Source of the DNA: Fusobacterium sp.
Lineage (GTDB): Bacteria > Fusobacteriota > Fusobacteriia > Fusobacteriales > Fusobacteriaceae
Reading direction: 5' to 3'
Assembly (NCBI GenBank): GCA_020024915.1
Contig: JAHHSZ010000079.1
Coordinates: forward strand, 1 to 7,119
Length of the DNA: 7,119 nt
Made by a program: the position numbers and the translations under genes. Below, piece by piece: positions 1-5,719 of this stretch. Each line of letters starts with the position of its first letter. Positions within the stretch are counted from its first letter, which is position 1. The notes under the pieces were generated by a model. It saw only the letters and a program-made list of their open reading frames with translations. It was not told where the DNA came from and searched no databases.

Positions 1-2
1 TA

Positions 3-11
3 TGATATAAT
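3..11 (+). promoter_or_regulatory. Extended -10 promoter of the nuclease operon
   Basis: TGATATAAT at 3-11 is an exact extended -10 element (TGn followed by TATAAT). Transcription would begin near base 18, giving a very short leader before the ATG at 32. The -35 region lies outside the window, so only half of the promoter can be judged. An extended -10 can work with a weak -35. Confidence 0.5.
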
Positions 12-31
12 ACATATGAAGGGAGTTGAGT

Positions 32-502
32 ATGAGAAAAATTTTAGTTATATTTTTTACGATGTTAATATCTATCTTTGCTTTTTCAATGAATGGCTAT
101 GTGGTAAAGGTATCTGATGGAGATAGTTTTGTTATGAGTAGCTATGGAAAGAGAATAAGAGTGAGAATGTATGGGATAGATGCTCCTGAATTAAAGCAGA
201 ATTATGGAGCAGAGAGTAAAAAATATTTAGAGAGTTTGATTTTACATAAAAAAGTAAAATTAAAAGTTTTGTATGAAGATAAGTACAAAAGAAAGGTTGC
301 TAAAGTCTACTGCAATGGCAAGCAGATAAATTTAGTGATGCTAGAGACAGGAAATGCTTGGTTCTATAAGTATCATGCAAGAAATGAAAAAGCTTATAGA
401 AAGGCTTATGAAAAAGCAAAACAAGAGAAATTAGGTTTGTGGAAGCAGAGTAATCCTCAAAATCCAAGAGAGTTTAGGTTGAAAAATCCAAGAAATAACT
501 AA
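32..502 (+). CDS. Secreted thermonuclease-like protein (SNase family)
   Basis: This 156-residue protein looks like an exported Ca-dependent nuclease of the staphylococcal nuclease fold, which cuts DNA and RNA outside the cell. Residues 1-20 form a signal peptide or N-terminal anchor: basic MRK, then a hydrophobic stretch. The fold starts at about residue 21. Residues aligning with the S. aureus nuclease active site are all present: Asp31 in VSDGDSF, Arg45, Asp50 and Glu53 in RMYGIDAPE, and Arg87 in DKYKRKVA. The late GLW motif is also typical. I chose ATG at 32 because GAAGGGAG (18-25) lies six bases upstream; a TTG at 26 in the same frame abuts that site and is unlikely. It is the first gene of an operon, with 18 bases to the carboxypeptidase gene. 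The likely role is nutrient scavenging or degradation of extracellular DNA. The family is secure; the substrate preference is inferred. Confidence 0.9.
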   Translation: MRKILVIFFTMLISIFAFSMNGYVVKVSDGDSFVMSSYGKRIRVRMYGIDAPELKQNYGAESKKYLESLILHKKVKLKVLYEDKYKRKVAKVYCNGKQINLVMLETGNAWFYKYHARNEKAYRKAYEKAKQEKLGLWKQSNPQNPREFRLKNPRNN

Positions 503-520
503 TAGTTTAGAGGTGATAGA

Positions 521-2011
521 ATGGAAGAAAAATTACTACTATTTAGAGAGAAAATTAAAGAGAAAAAGATAATAGAGGGAGCTTTAGAGGTACTTCAATG
601 GGATTTAGAGACTAATACACCCAAAAAAGGAATAGACTATATAGCAGAGATAATAGGAAATCTAAGTATGAAAGAGTATGAGATTACAACATCTAAAGAG
701 TTCCAAGAGTGTGTAGAGTTTTTAAAAGAGAATAGTGAAAAACTAAATGAGATAGAGAGAAAAGAGATTGAGGAATTAAGTGAAACAATAGAGAAAATGA
801 AGAAAATTCCTCCTAAAGAGTACCAAGAGTATTCAGAGTTAGTTGCTAAAACTCAAGGAGTATGGGAAGAAGCTAAGAGTGAAAATAACTATGGAAAATA
901 TAAAGAGAATTTGAAAAAAATCTTTGATTATACAATAAAATTTGCTAATTATCATAAGAAAGATGAGAAAAATCTATATGATGTACTTTTAAATGATTAT
1001 GAAAAAGGAATGACTACTGAGAAATTAGATGAGTTTTTTACATTGTTGAAGAGTGAGATAGTTCCTCTATTGGAAAAAATTCAAGAAAAAGAGAGAAAGA
1101 ATAAGAAACTTTTAGAAAAAGTAGATATAAATAAGCAAAGAGATTTCAATAGATTTATTAGTAAATATGTTGGTTTTGACTTTGAAAGAGGAGTAATGGC
1201 AGAGAGTGAACATCCATTTACTATGAACATAAACAAAAATGATGTGAGATTTACAACTAAATATATAGAAAATAATCCTATATCAGCAATATTTAGTACT
1301 ATACATGAATCTGGACACGGTATCTATGAGCAACAGATTGGAGATGAGTTGCAGGGGACTATTTTAGCAAGTGGTGGTTCTATGGGAATACATGAATCAC
1401 AATCAAGATTTTATGAGAATATTATAGGTAGAGATATTCATTTTTGGAAAGGGTTATATAAGAAAATGAGAGAGGAATACTCATTTTTAGAGAGAATATC
1501 ATTAGAGGAGTTTTATGAGGAGATAAATTCAGTAGAAAGCTCTCTTATAAGGGTAGATGCAGATGAACTAACTTATTCATTGCATATTATGGTGAGATAT
1601 GAGATTGAAAAAGGAATTATATCTGGGGAGATAAATGTTGAGAATCTACCACAGATTTGGAATGAAAAGATGAAAGAGTATTTAGGAGTAGTACCAGAAA
1701 CTGATAGTGATGGAGTAATGCAAGATGTACACTGGGCAGCAGGACTTATTGGATATTTCCCATCTTATGCACTAGGAAGTGCTTACTCAGTTCAGATATA
1801 TAACACTATGAAAAAAGAGTTAAATGTAGATGAAATCTTAGAAACTGGAGAGCTTTATAGGATAAGAGAGTGGTTAGGAGAGAAGATACATAGATTTGGA
1901 AAATTGAGAAGCACTACAGAGATAATTAAGGATGTTACAGGGGAAGAGTTAAATGCAAGATATTATATAGAGTATTTGAAAGAGAAATATGGTAAAATAT
2001 ATAATATCTAA
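521..2011 (+). CDS. M32 family zinc carboxypeptidase (carboxypeptidase Taq type)
   Basis: This predicted cytoplasmic metallocarboxypeptidase removes C-terminal residues from peptides. Its 496 residues match the usual M32 length of about 500. All family motifs are visible in order: HPF at 231-233, DVRFTT at 241-246, the zinc motif HESGH at 262-266, HESQSRFYEN at 291-300 (Glu292 is the expected third zinc ligand), IRVDAD at 343-348, and GVMQDVHW at 398-405 followed by GYFPSYALG. The N-terminal 200 residues are helical and highly charged, as expected for the helical cap of this fold. There is no signal peptide. The start is supported by AGAGGTGAT at 509-517, just ahead of ATG 521. It lies 18 bases after the nuclease stop and 19 bases before a small membrane-protein gene, so it is probably the middle gene of an operon. 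Family and activity are well supported; the natural substrate is unknown, and peptide catabolism is the obvious role. Confidence 0.95.
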   Translation: MEEKLLLFREKIKEKKIIEGALEVLQWDLETNTPKKGIDYIAEIIGNLSMKEYEITTSKEFQECVEFLKENSEKLNEIERKEIEELSETIEKMKKIPPKEYQEYSELVAKTQGVWEEAKSENNYGKYKENLKKIFDYTIKFANYHKKDEKNLYDVLLNDYEKGMTTEKLDEFFTLLKSEIVPLLEKIQEKERKNKKLLEKVDINKQRDFNRFISKYVGFDFERGVMAESEHPFTMNINKNDVRFTTKYIENNPISAIFSTIHESGHGIYEQQIGDELQGTILASGGSMGIHESQSRFYENIIGRDIHFWKGLYKKMREEYSFLERISLEEFYEEINSVESSLIRVDADELTYSLHIMVRYEIEKGIISGEINVENLPQIWNEKMKEYLGVVPETDSDGVMQDVHWAAGLIGYFPSYALGSAYSVQIYNTMKKELNVDEILETGELYRIREWLGEKIHRFGKLRSTTEIIKDVTGEELNARYYIEYLKEKYGKIYNI

Positions 2012-2030
2012 ATAGGAAAAGAGGTTAAAA

Positions 2031-2183
2031 ATGGAGATATCGAGCAATATAATGCTATATATAATACTTGGTATAGCAACACTTTATATTTTGTATAAAA
2101 GTACAAGTATGATATTTAAGATAGGATTTATTCTATGTGTCACAGGATATTTGTATTATCAATATACTCAAGGATTATTATAA
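2031..2183 (+). CDS. Small two-helix membrane protein, 50 residues
   Basis: A short ORF begins MEISSNIMLYIILGIATLY and ends at TAA 2181-2183. AGAGG at 2020-2024 sits six bases before its ATG, and the gene starts 19 bases after the carboxypeptidase stop. It ends one base before the operon terminator stem, so it fills the gap neatly. Two hydrophobic segments are visible, at about residues 6-22 and 27-43, joined by a short polar KSTS turn. That predicts a helical hairpin in the inner membrane. There is no cysteine pair, toxin-like tail or other motif I can assign. I do not recognise the family. The ribosome site, spacing and fully hydrophobic composition support real coding; its function, and any link to the nuclease or carboxypeptidase, is unknown. 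Confidence 0.7.
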   Translation: MEISSNIMLYIILGIATLYILYKSTSMIFKIGFILCVTGYLYYQYTQGLL

Positions 2184-2184
2184 T

Positions 2185-2206
2185 AAAGAGGGTTACCCCT
2201 CTTTTT
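2185..2206. terminator. Intrinsic terminator between convergent genes
   Basis: AAAGAGGG at 2185-2192 pairs with CCCTCTTT at 2197-2204 around a TTAC loop, an eight-base-pair stem, and a run of five T ends at 2206. It begins right after the stop of the 50-residue protein gene and ends the + strand operon. On the minus strand the same stem is followed by TTTATTATAA, a weaker T-rich tract, so it can also stop the convergent gene whose coding region ends at 2215. Confidence 0.85.
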
Positions 2207-2214
2207 ATAATGTC

Positions 2215-3351
2215 TTAATTAAGATGTTGTTTTACTAAGAAAGTAGATTGTCCCTCTTTTTTATAATCTAAGTAGATACTATAATTTTTTTCATGGTATT
2301 GTAATACTTTATCTTTTGTTAGAAAAAATATTTTTGATAGAAATTGAATTGAAAAAATTTCAAAATTAATAATTATATTTCTGTTGTATAGCTCTTTTAT
2401 CATCTTTAAAATAGAGCTATATAATTCAAAAAGGGAGGTAAAAGTTTCATTTCTTTTAAATAGTATAATCTCTTTTTTATAGTTATCTAAAGTTAAAAGT
2501 TTTAAAAGATAACTTTCAAAATTTTTAGGATTTATTTTTATAGCATAGTTTATTCTCTCTTCTATATACTGTTTTCCTTCAATATCAAGTATTTTTTTCA
2601 TCTCATTATAGACATGATCAAAATTTTCAATTCTATCTTTAATTATATTTAATAAATAGTTTATAATTTTATTGTTTTCGTAATTGAATGTACAAATAAA
2701 TTTTAATTTTAAAATTTTGGAGTTTTTATGATCAGAGGCTCTAACCTTTTCATAGACGATTTTTAATGTTGAATTATTATTGATATCCTCAATAATAGGA
2801 AGAAGAATATTCTTCTCAAAATCATAAAATCTACTATAGTTTTTATCATTTAAATTGAATAGTGTTTTTAAATTTTCAATATCAAAAATATATTCATTTT
2901 GCTTATCAAGAATAAATTTTTGATAAAGTAAGTGTGTGTATCTCTCTCTAAATTCAAGTAGATAATTTAGATTTAACTTGTTAAAAAAAGAGTTTTCATT
3001 AAAAGAGCTATAGAACTCTTGAGAAAAATTTATACAGATAATATTTTTGTCAATATGGAATGAAGATATTATAGATATATATGTAATTGGTTTGTCATCA
3101 TAAGAGATGATAATATTTTTCTCTTTTAATTTTAAAAGATCGTAAAAAATATTTTTTTCCAACTCCTCATAGTCAAAGTATATTTTTTTCTCTAAAAAAA
3201 TCTCTTTGCTGATTTCAGAGTAACGATTATAAGTATTATTTTTAAAAATAAGGAGAATAGCCTTATCCTTTTTTGTTAAAAATTTGTTAAAATCTATTTG
3301 AAAATTAGATAAATTCTTTTTAGTAAGATGTTGTATGAAAGAATTTTGCAA
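2215..3351 (-). CDS. Rep_3 (RepB)-like winged-helix protein, possible initiator or regulator
   Basis: This 378-residue protein resembles the Rep_3 initiator superfamily, whose plasmid members bind iterons with two winged helices. The clearest match is residues 133-222: helix EFRERYTHLLYQKFI, then FDIENLKTLFNL, the YSRFYDFEKNILLPIIEDIN segment, and a strand pair ending LKLKFIC. This follows the usual order for the second winged helix. Residues 28-125 (KKDKAILLIF onwards) would be the first. Residues 223-378 are predicted helical, rich in Lys, Ile and Asn, and unrecognised; typical Rep_3 proteins are shorter. I chose the TTG at 3349-3351 because TAGGAGGT lies nine bases upstream; a GTG at 3381 would put that site inside the coding region. 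The gene looks more AT-rich than its neighbours by eye. It is convergent with the carboxypeptidase operon and divergent from a PTS operon. No relaxase, partition or toxin gene is visible. It may be a leftover plasmid initiator or a regulator built on that fold. Confidence 0.72.
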   Translation of the reverse strand: MQNSFIQHLTKKNLSNFQIDFNKFLTKKDKAILLIFKNNTYNRYSEISKEIFLEKKIYFDYEELEKNIFYDLLKLKEKNIIISYDDKPITYISIISSFHIDKNIICINFSQEFYSSFNENSFFNKLNLNYLLEFRERYTHLLYQKFILDKQNEYIFDIENLKTLFNLNDKNYSRFYDFEKNILLPIIEDINNNSTLKIVYEKVRASDHKNSKILKLKFICTFNYENNKIINYLLNIIKDRIENFDHVYNEMKKILDIEGKQYIEERINYAIKINPKNFESYLLKLLTLDNYKKEIILFKRNETFTSLFELYSSILKMIKELYNRNIIINFEIFSIQFLSKIFFLTKDKVLQYHEKNYSIYLDYKKEGQSTFLVKQHLN

Positions 3352-3360
3352 TTTTTGAGT

Positions 3361-3368
3361 ACCTCCTA
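3361..3368 (-). promoter_or_regulatory. Strong Shine-Dalgarno that fixes a TTG start
   Basis: On the minus strand this reads TAGGAGGT, almost fully complementary to the 16S rRNA tail. It lies nine bases before TTG at 3351-3349. No ATG or GTG is at a usable distance, so the Rep_3-like gene almost certainly starts at TTG. A run of nine T (minus strand, 3376-3368) directly precedes the site. Confidence 0.8.
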
Positions 3369-3417
3369 AAAAAAAATACACACGAAAAAGATAAAAAAAG
3401 ACTCTCGTTATATGTAA

Positions 3418-3446
3418 ATAATATCATATTTTTATTGAAATATCAA
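3418..3446 (-). promoter_or_regulatory. Promoter of the Rep_3-like gene
   Basis: Read on the minus strand, TTGATA (3446-3441) is followed by a 17-base spacer and TATTAT (3423-3418). The spacer ends in TGA, giving an extended -10. Transcription would start near 3411, leaving a leader of about 60 bases. The -35 box touches the first two TGAAAT repeats, which is compatible with autoregulation. Called by eye from consensus matches. Confidence 0.55.
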
Positions 3447-3498
3447 TTGAAATCAACGAAAATGAAATAAAAATGTCTGTTTTGACAGAAAATGAAAT
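3434..3498. repeat. Four direct TGAAAT repeats (iteron-like or operator-like)
   Basis: TGAAAT occurs in the same orientation at 3436, 3448, 3463 and 3493. The first two belong to the eight-base repeat ATTGAAAT (3434-3441, 3446-3453). The last two belong to the eleven-base repeat GAAAATGAAAT (3458-3468, 3488-3498), whose starts are 30 bases apart, close to three helical turns. The array covers the region between the two divergent promoters, and its last copy falls in the spacer of the PTS promoter. By rough hand estimate this hexamer should occur far less than once per 65 bases here, but the motif was chosen after looking. It could be the binding site of the neighbouring Rep_3-like protein. 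Confidence 0.45.
3476..3489. promoter_or_regulatory. Inverted repeat over the -35 box, candidate operator
   Basis: TCTGT at 3476-3480 and ACAGA at 3485-3489 are perfect inverted arms around TTTG. The right arm and loop contain the -35 hexamer TTGACA (3482-3487) of the PTS operon. A protein bound here would block RNA polymerase. It does not match a CcpA cre site because the central CG is absent. The arms are short, so chance is possible. Confidence 0.35.
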
Positions 3499-3510
3499 GT
3501 AATATATATT
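3482..3510 (+). promoter_or_regulatory. Strong promoter of the PTS operon
   Basis: A perfect -35 TTGACA (3482-3487) and TATATT (3505-3510) are separated by exactly 17 bases. This is the best sigma-70-type promoter in the window. Transcription would start near 3517, giving a leader of about 37 bases before the IIB start codon. One TGAAAT repeat lies in the spacer and an inverted repeat covers the -35, so the promoter is probably regulated. Confidence 0.75.
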
Positions 3511-3553
3511 ATAGGTACAAAAACATATGATATATGAAGTTGGAGGAGTATTT

Positions 3554-3877
3554 ATGAAGAAGAAAGTTTATTTGTTTTGTTATGCAGGAATGTCAACTAG
3601 CTTATTAGTTGCAAAAATGAATAAAGTAGTGGAGAAATTTAATTTACCAATTGAGATAGAGGCTCATTCATATGCACAGGCTCATACAATAATACCAGAA
3701 CAAAAACCTGATTGTATAGTATTAGGACCACAAGTAAAGTTTATGTTTGAAGATATGAAAGAAAAGTATGCACCAACTCCAGTAATGGTAGTAGATACAG
3801 CTGATTATGGAGCTATGAACGGAGAAAAAGTATTAAAAGAGATAATCAAAGTATTAAAGGGGGTAAATAATGAATAA
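3554..3877 (+). CDS. PTS lactose/cellobiose-type IIB component
   Basis: This 107-residue cytoplasmic phosphocarrier takes a phosphoryl group from a IIA protein and passes it to the sugar bound by its IIC partner. It matches the lactose/cellobiose IIB fold over its full length: strand KKKVYLFC, phosphorylated Cys9 in the P-loop CYAGMSTS (9-16), then helix LLVAKMNKVVEKF, the central strand CIVLGPQV, and a C-terminal helix. The ATG at 3554 is preferred over one at 3527 in the same frame because GGAGGAG (3542-3548) is five bases upstream and the protein then starts exactly at the family's first strand. It is the first gene of a four-gene operon and overlaps the IIC gene by eight bases. No IIA gene lies beside it, so phosphate must come from a IIA encoded elsewhere. 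The substrate cannot be read from IIB. Confidence 0.93.
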   Translation: MKKKVYLFCYAGMSTSLLVAKMNKVVEKFNLPIEIEAHSYAQAHTIIPEQKPDCIVLGPQVKFMFEDMKEKYAPTPVMVVDTADYGAMNGEKVLKEIIKVLKGVNNE

Positions 3878-5234
3878 ATTAATGGGAAATTTGGAAAAAG
3901 TTTTAATGCCATTGGCTGAAAAAATCGGAAGAGATAAGTATCTAATATCTATTAGAGATGGATTCTTAGTTTCTTCACCACTATTAATAGTAGGATCTCT
4001 GTTCCTTCTAGTTGCCAACTTTCCAATACCAGGTTGGAATGAGTTTTGGGCAAAATTTTTTGGAGAGGGATGGGCAGATAAACTATCACATCCAGTATCA
4101 GCAACATTTGATGTAATGACAATATTAGCGGTTATAGGAATAGGATATAGTTATGGACGTCAAGAGGAGGTAAATGGAATAAACTCTGCAGCAATAGCTC
4201 TGGTATCATTCTTTATCTTAACACCATTTGTTATATCTTTTGTTCCTCAAGGTTCTTCAATTACTTATTCTGTAAGTGGTATACCATTAGGTTGGATGGG
4301 ATCAAAAGGTGTTTTCGTTGGTATGTTTACAGCTATACTATCAGTAAAACTATTTGCTAAGATAATAAAGAAAGGAATAATTATAAGAATGCCTGAGGGA
4401 GTTCCACCTACAGTAGCAAAATCTTTCGAAGCTTTAATACCTTCAGCTATAGTTATGATAGTTGTATTTATAATAAAAACTTTATTTGAAATGACAGAAT
4501 TTAATGATATACATACATTTATCTACAAGTTTTTACAGTTACCATTGGTATCTATAGGAGCAACTTTACCAGCTTGTGTTATTTCATATATATTCTTACA
4601 CCTATTCTGGTTTTTTGGAATAAATGGTTCAAGTGTAGTTGGAGCTGTGTATAACCCGATACTAAAAGTTTTATCTATTGAAAACTTAGAGGCTTTCAAA
4701 ACAGGAGCACCTCTACCTAATATAATAACAGGGCAATTCCAAGATATGTTTGCTACATTTGGAGGAGCTGGAAGTACATTATCATTGATAGTAGCAATGT
4801 TATTTGTATGTAAAAGTAAGAGAATAAGAAATTTAGGAAGCTTATCATTATTACCAGGAATATTTGGAATTAACGAACCAATTATCTATGGATTACCAAT
4901 AATGTTAAATCCATTGATGTTAATTCCATTTATAATAGTTCCTACATTCAATATTATTGTAGCTTACTATGCTATGTTCTTTGGATTAGTACCATATACA
5001 AATGGTGTTCAATTGCCTTGGACAACACCAATTATCTTCTCTGGATTCTTAACAACAGGAATAAGAGGAGCAATTTTACAGGGAATACTATTCGTAATTG
5101 GAGTTTTAATATATATTCCATTTATCAAGATTATGGATAAACAATACTTAATGGAAGAAAATAAAGAAGAGGAGAAGGAAGAAGAGGATGATATCTCTTT
5201 TGAAGATGTTTCTTTTGATGATTTAGAGGTGTAA
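3870..5234 (+). CDS. PTS lactose/cellobiose/diacetylchitobiose-type IIC permease
   Basis: This 454-residue integral membrane transporter binds the sugar outside and delivers it to IIB for phosphorylation. About ten hydrophobic segments are visible. Family motifs present are RDGF at 29-32 with the following SSPLLIVGSLF helix, FWFFGINGSS at 246-255, and GINEPIIYGLP at 333-343. Glu336 aligns with the substrate-binding Glu334 that I recall from Bacillus cereus ChbC. The partner His250 of ChbC, in the usual GIHG motif, is Asn252 here. After the last helix there is an acidic tail, roughly residues 429-454, with 15 Asp/Glu among 26 residues and a doubled SFEDV/SFDDL unit; this is longer and more charged than I expect for the family. 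The start ATG 3870 follows AAGGGGG (3857-3863) and overlaps the IIB stop, implying coupled translation. The substrate is uncertain: no phospho-glycosidase lies nearby, and the binding-site change argues against simply assuming cellobiose. Confidence 0.93.
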   Translation: MNKLMGNLEKVLMPLAEKIGRDKYLISIRDGFLVSSPLLIVGSLFLLVANFPIPGWNEFWAKFFGEGWADKLSHPVSATFDVMTILAVIGIGYSYGRQEEVNGINSAAIALVSFFILTPFVISFVPQGSSITYSVSGIPLGWMGSKGVFVGMFTAILSVKLFAKIIKKGIIIRMPEGVPPTVAKSFEALIPSAIVMIVVFIIKTLFEMTEFNDIHTFIYKFLQLPLVSIGATLPACVISYIFLHLFWFFGINGSSVVGAVYNPILKVLSIENLEAFKTGAPLPNIITGQFQDMFATFGGAGSTLSLIVAMLFVCKSKRIRNLGSLSLLPGIFGINEPIIYGLPIMLNPLMLIPFIIVPTFNIIVAYYAMFFGLVPYTNGVQLPWTTPIIFSGFLTTGIRGAILQGILFVIGVLIYIPFIKIMDKQYLMEENKEEEKEEEDDISFEDVSFDDLEV

Positions 5235-5236
5235 CT

Positions 5237-5719
5237 ATGACAAAGATAATGTTAGTATTAAATCAAACACAAGCTGGACAAGGTGGAGAGGAGAACTCTT
5301 CTCTGCCTCTAGCTGGAGAAAAGGGAGCTTTAGGGCCTGGAGTTATGATGGAACCATATCTAAAGAAGTTTGATGCTAAGATAATAGCAACAATATTCTG
5401 TGGTGACAAGAATTTTTTAGAGAATGAACTAGAAAATAGTAAAAAAATAGCAGCTATGGCAAAAAAACTTGAAGCTGATGTCATTGTTTGTGGACCAGCA
5501 TTTAACTATGAAAGATTTGGAGAGATGTGTGGTTATTTAGTAAGATTCTTAAAAGAAAATACTAATATACCTTGTGTGGGAGCTATGAGTGAAGATAATC
5601 CAGCATATGAAAAATATAGTGGGTTAGATCTAGTAAAAACTCCTAAAAAAGGTGGAATAGGCTTAAATGATGCTTTGAAAAATATAGTTAAGAAAGCTGT
5701 TGAGTGCTGTGAAAAATAA
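5237..5719 (+). CDS. GrdB-related protein, N-terminal domain only
   Basis: This 160-residue protein matches the N-terminal part of glycine/sarcosine/betaine reductase component B (GrdB, Pfam GRDB), and little else. Shared landmarks are NQTQAGQGGEEN at 9-20, GALGPG at 30-35, ATIFCGDKNF at 51-60, VCGPAFNYERFGEMCG at 84-99, and the IPCVGAM...NPAYEKY segment at 111-127. Full GrdB proteins are about 430 residues with a selenocysteine in the C-terminal half. Here the frame ends cleanly at TAA with no in-frame TGA, and the next gene begins at once, so this is a compact gene rather than a broken one. Cysteines lie at 55, 85, 98, 113, 157 and 158; none forms a Sec/Cys redox motif I recognise. AGAGGTG (5225-5231) precedes the ATG, two bases after the IIC stop. 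It may bind or modify the imported compound or act with partners encoded elsewhere; the reaction is unknown. Confidence 0.82.
   Translation: MTKIMLVLNQTQAGQGGEENSSLPLAGEKGALGPGVMMEPYLKKFDAKIIATIFCGDKNFLENELENSKKIAAMAKKLEADVIVCGPAFNYERFGEMCGYLVRFLKENTNIPCVGAMSEDNPAYEKYSGLDLVKTPKKGGIGLNDALKNIVKKAVECCEK

Noticed and set aside
2213..2224. Perfect 12-base palindrome TCTTAATTAAGA over the stop codon of the Rep_3-like gene
   Set aside because: No loop for a hairpin, all but two of its bases A or T on each half-site core, and its position is explained by the codons CTT AAT TAA; probably chance.
3474..3487. TGTCTGTTTTGACA as a possible catabolite-repression (cre) site before the PTS operon
   Set aside because: The ends fit loosely, but the central CG and the conserved A of the cre consensus are missing, and TTGACA is better explained as the -35 box.
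3352..3553. A full plasmid replication origin next to the Rep_3-like gene
   Set aside because: The TGAAAT copies are short and unevenly spaced, no DnaA-box cluster was seen, and both promoters occupy the same bases; an operator role is the simpler reading.
5237..5719. A UGA-decoded selenocysteine in the GrdB-like gene
   Set aside because: The frame ends at TAA, contains no in-frame TGA, and the downstream sequence belongs to the M20 gene, so no selenoprotein is expected here.
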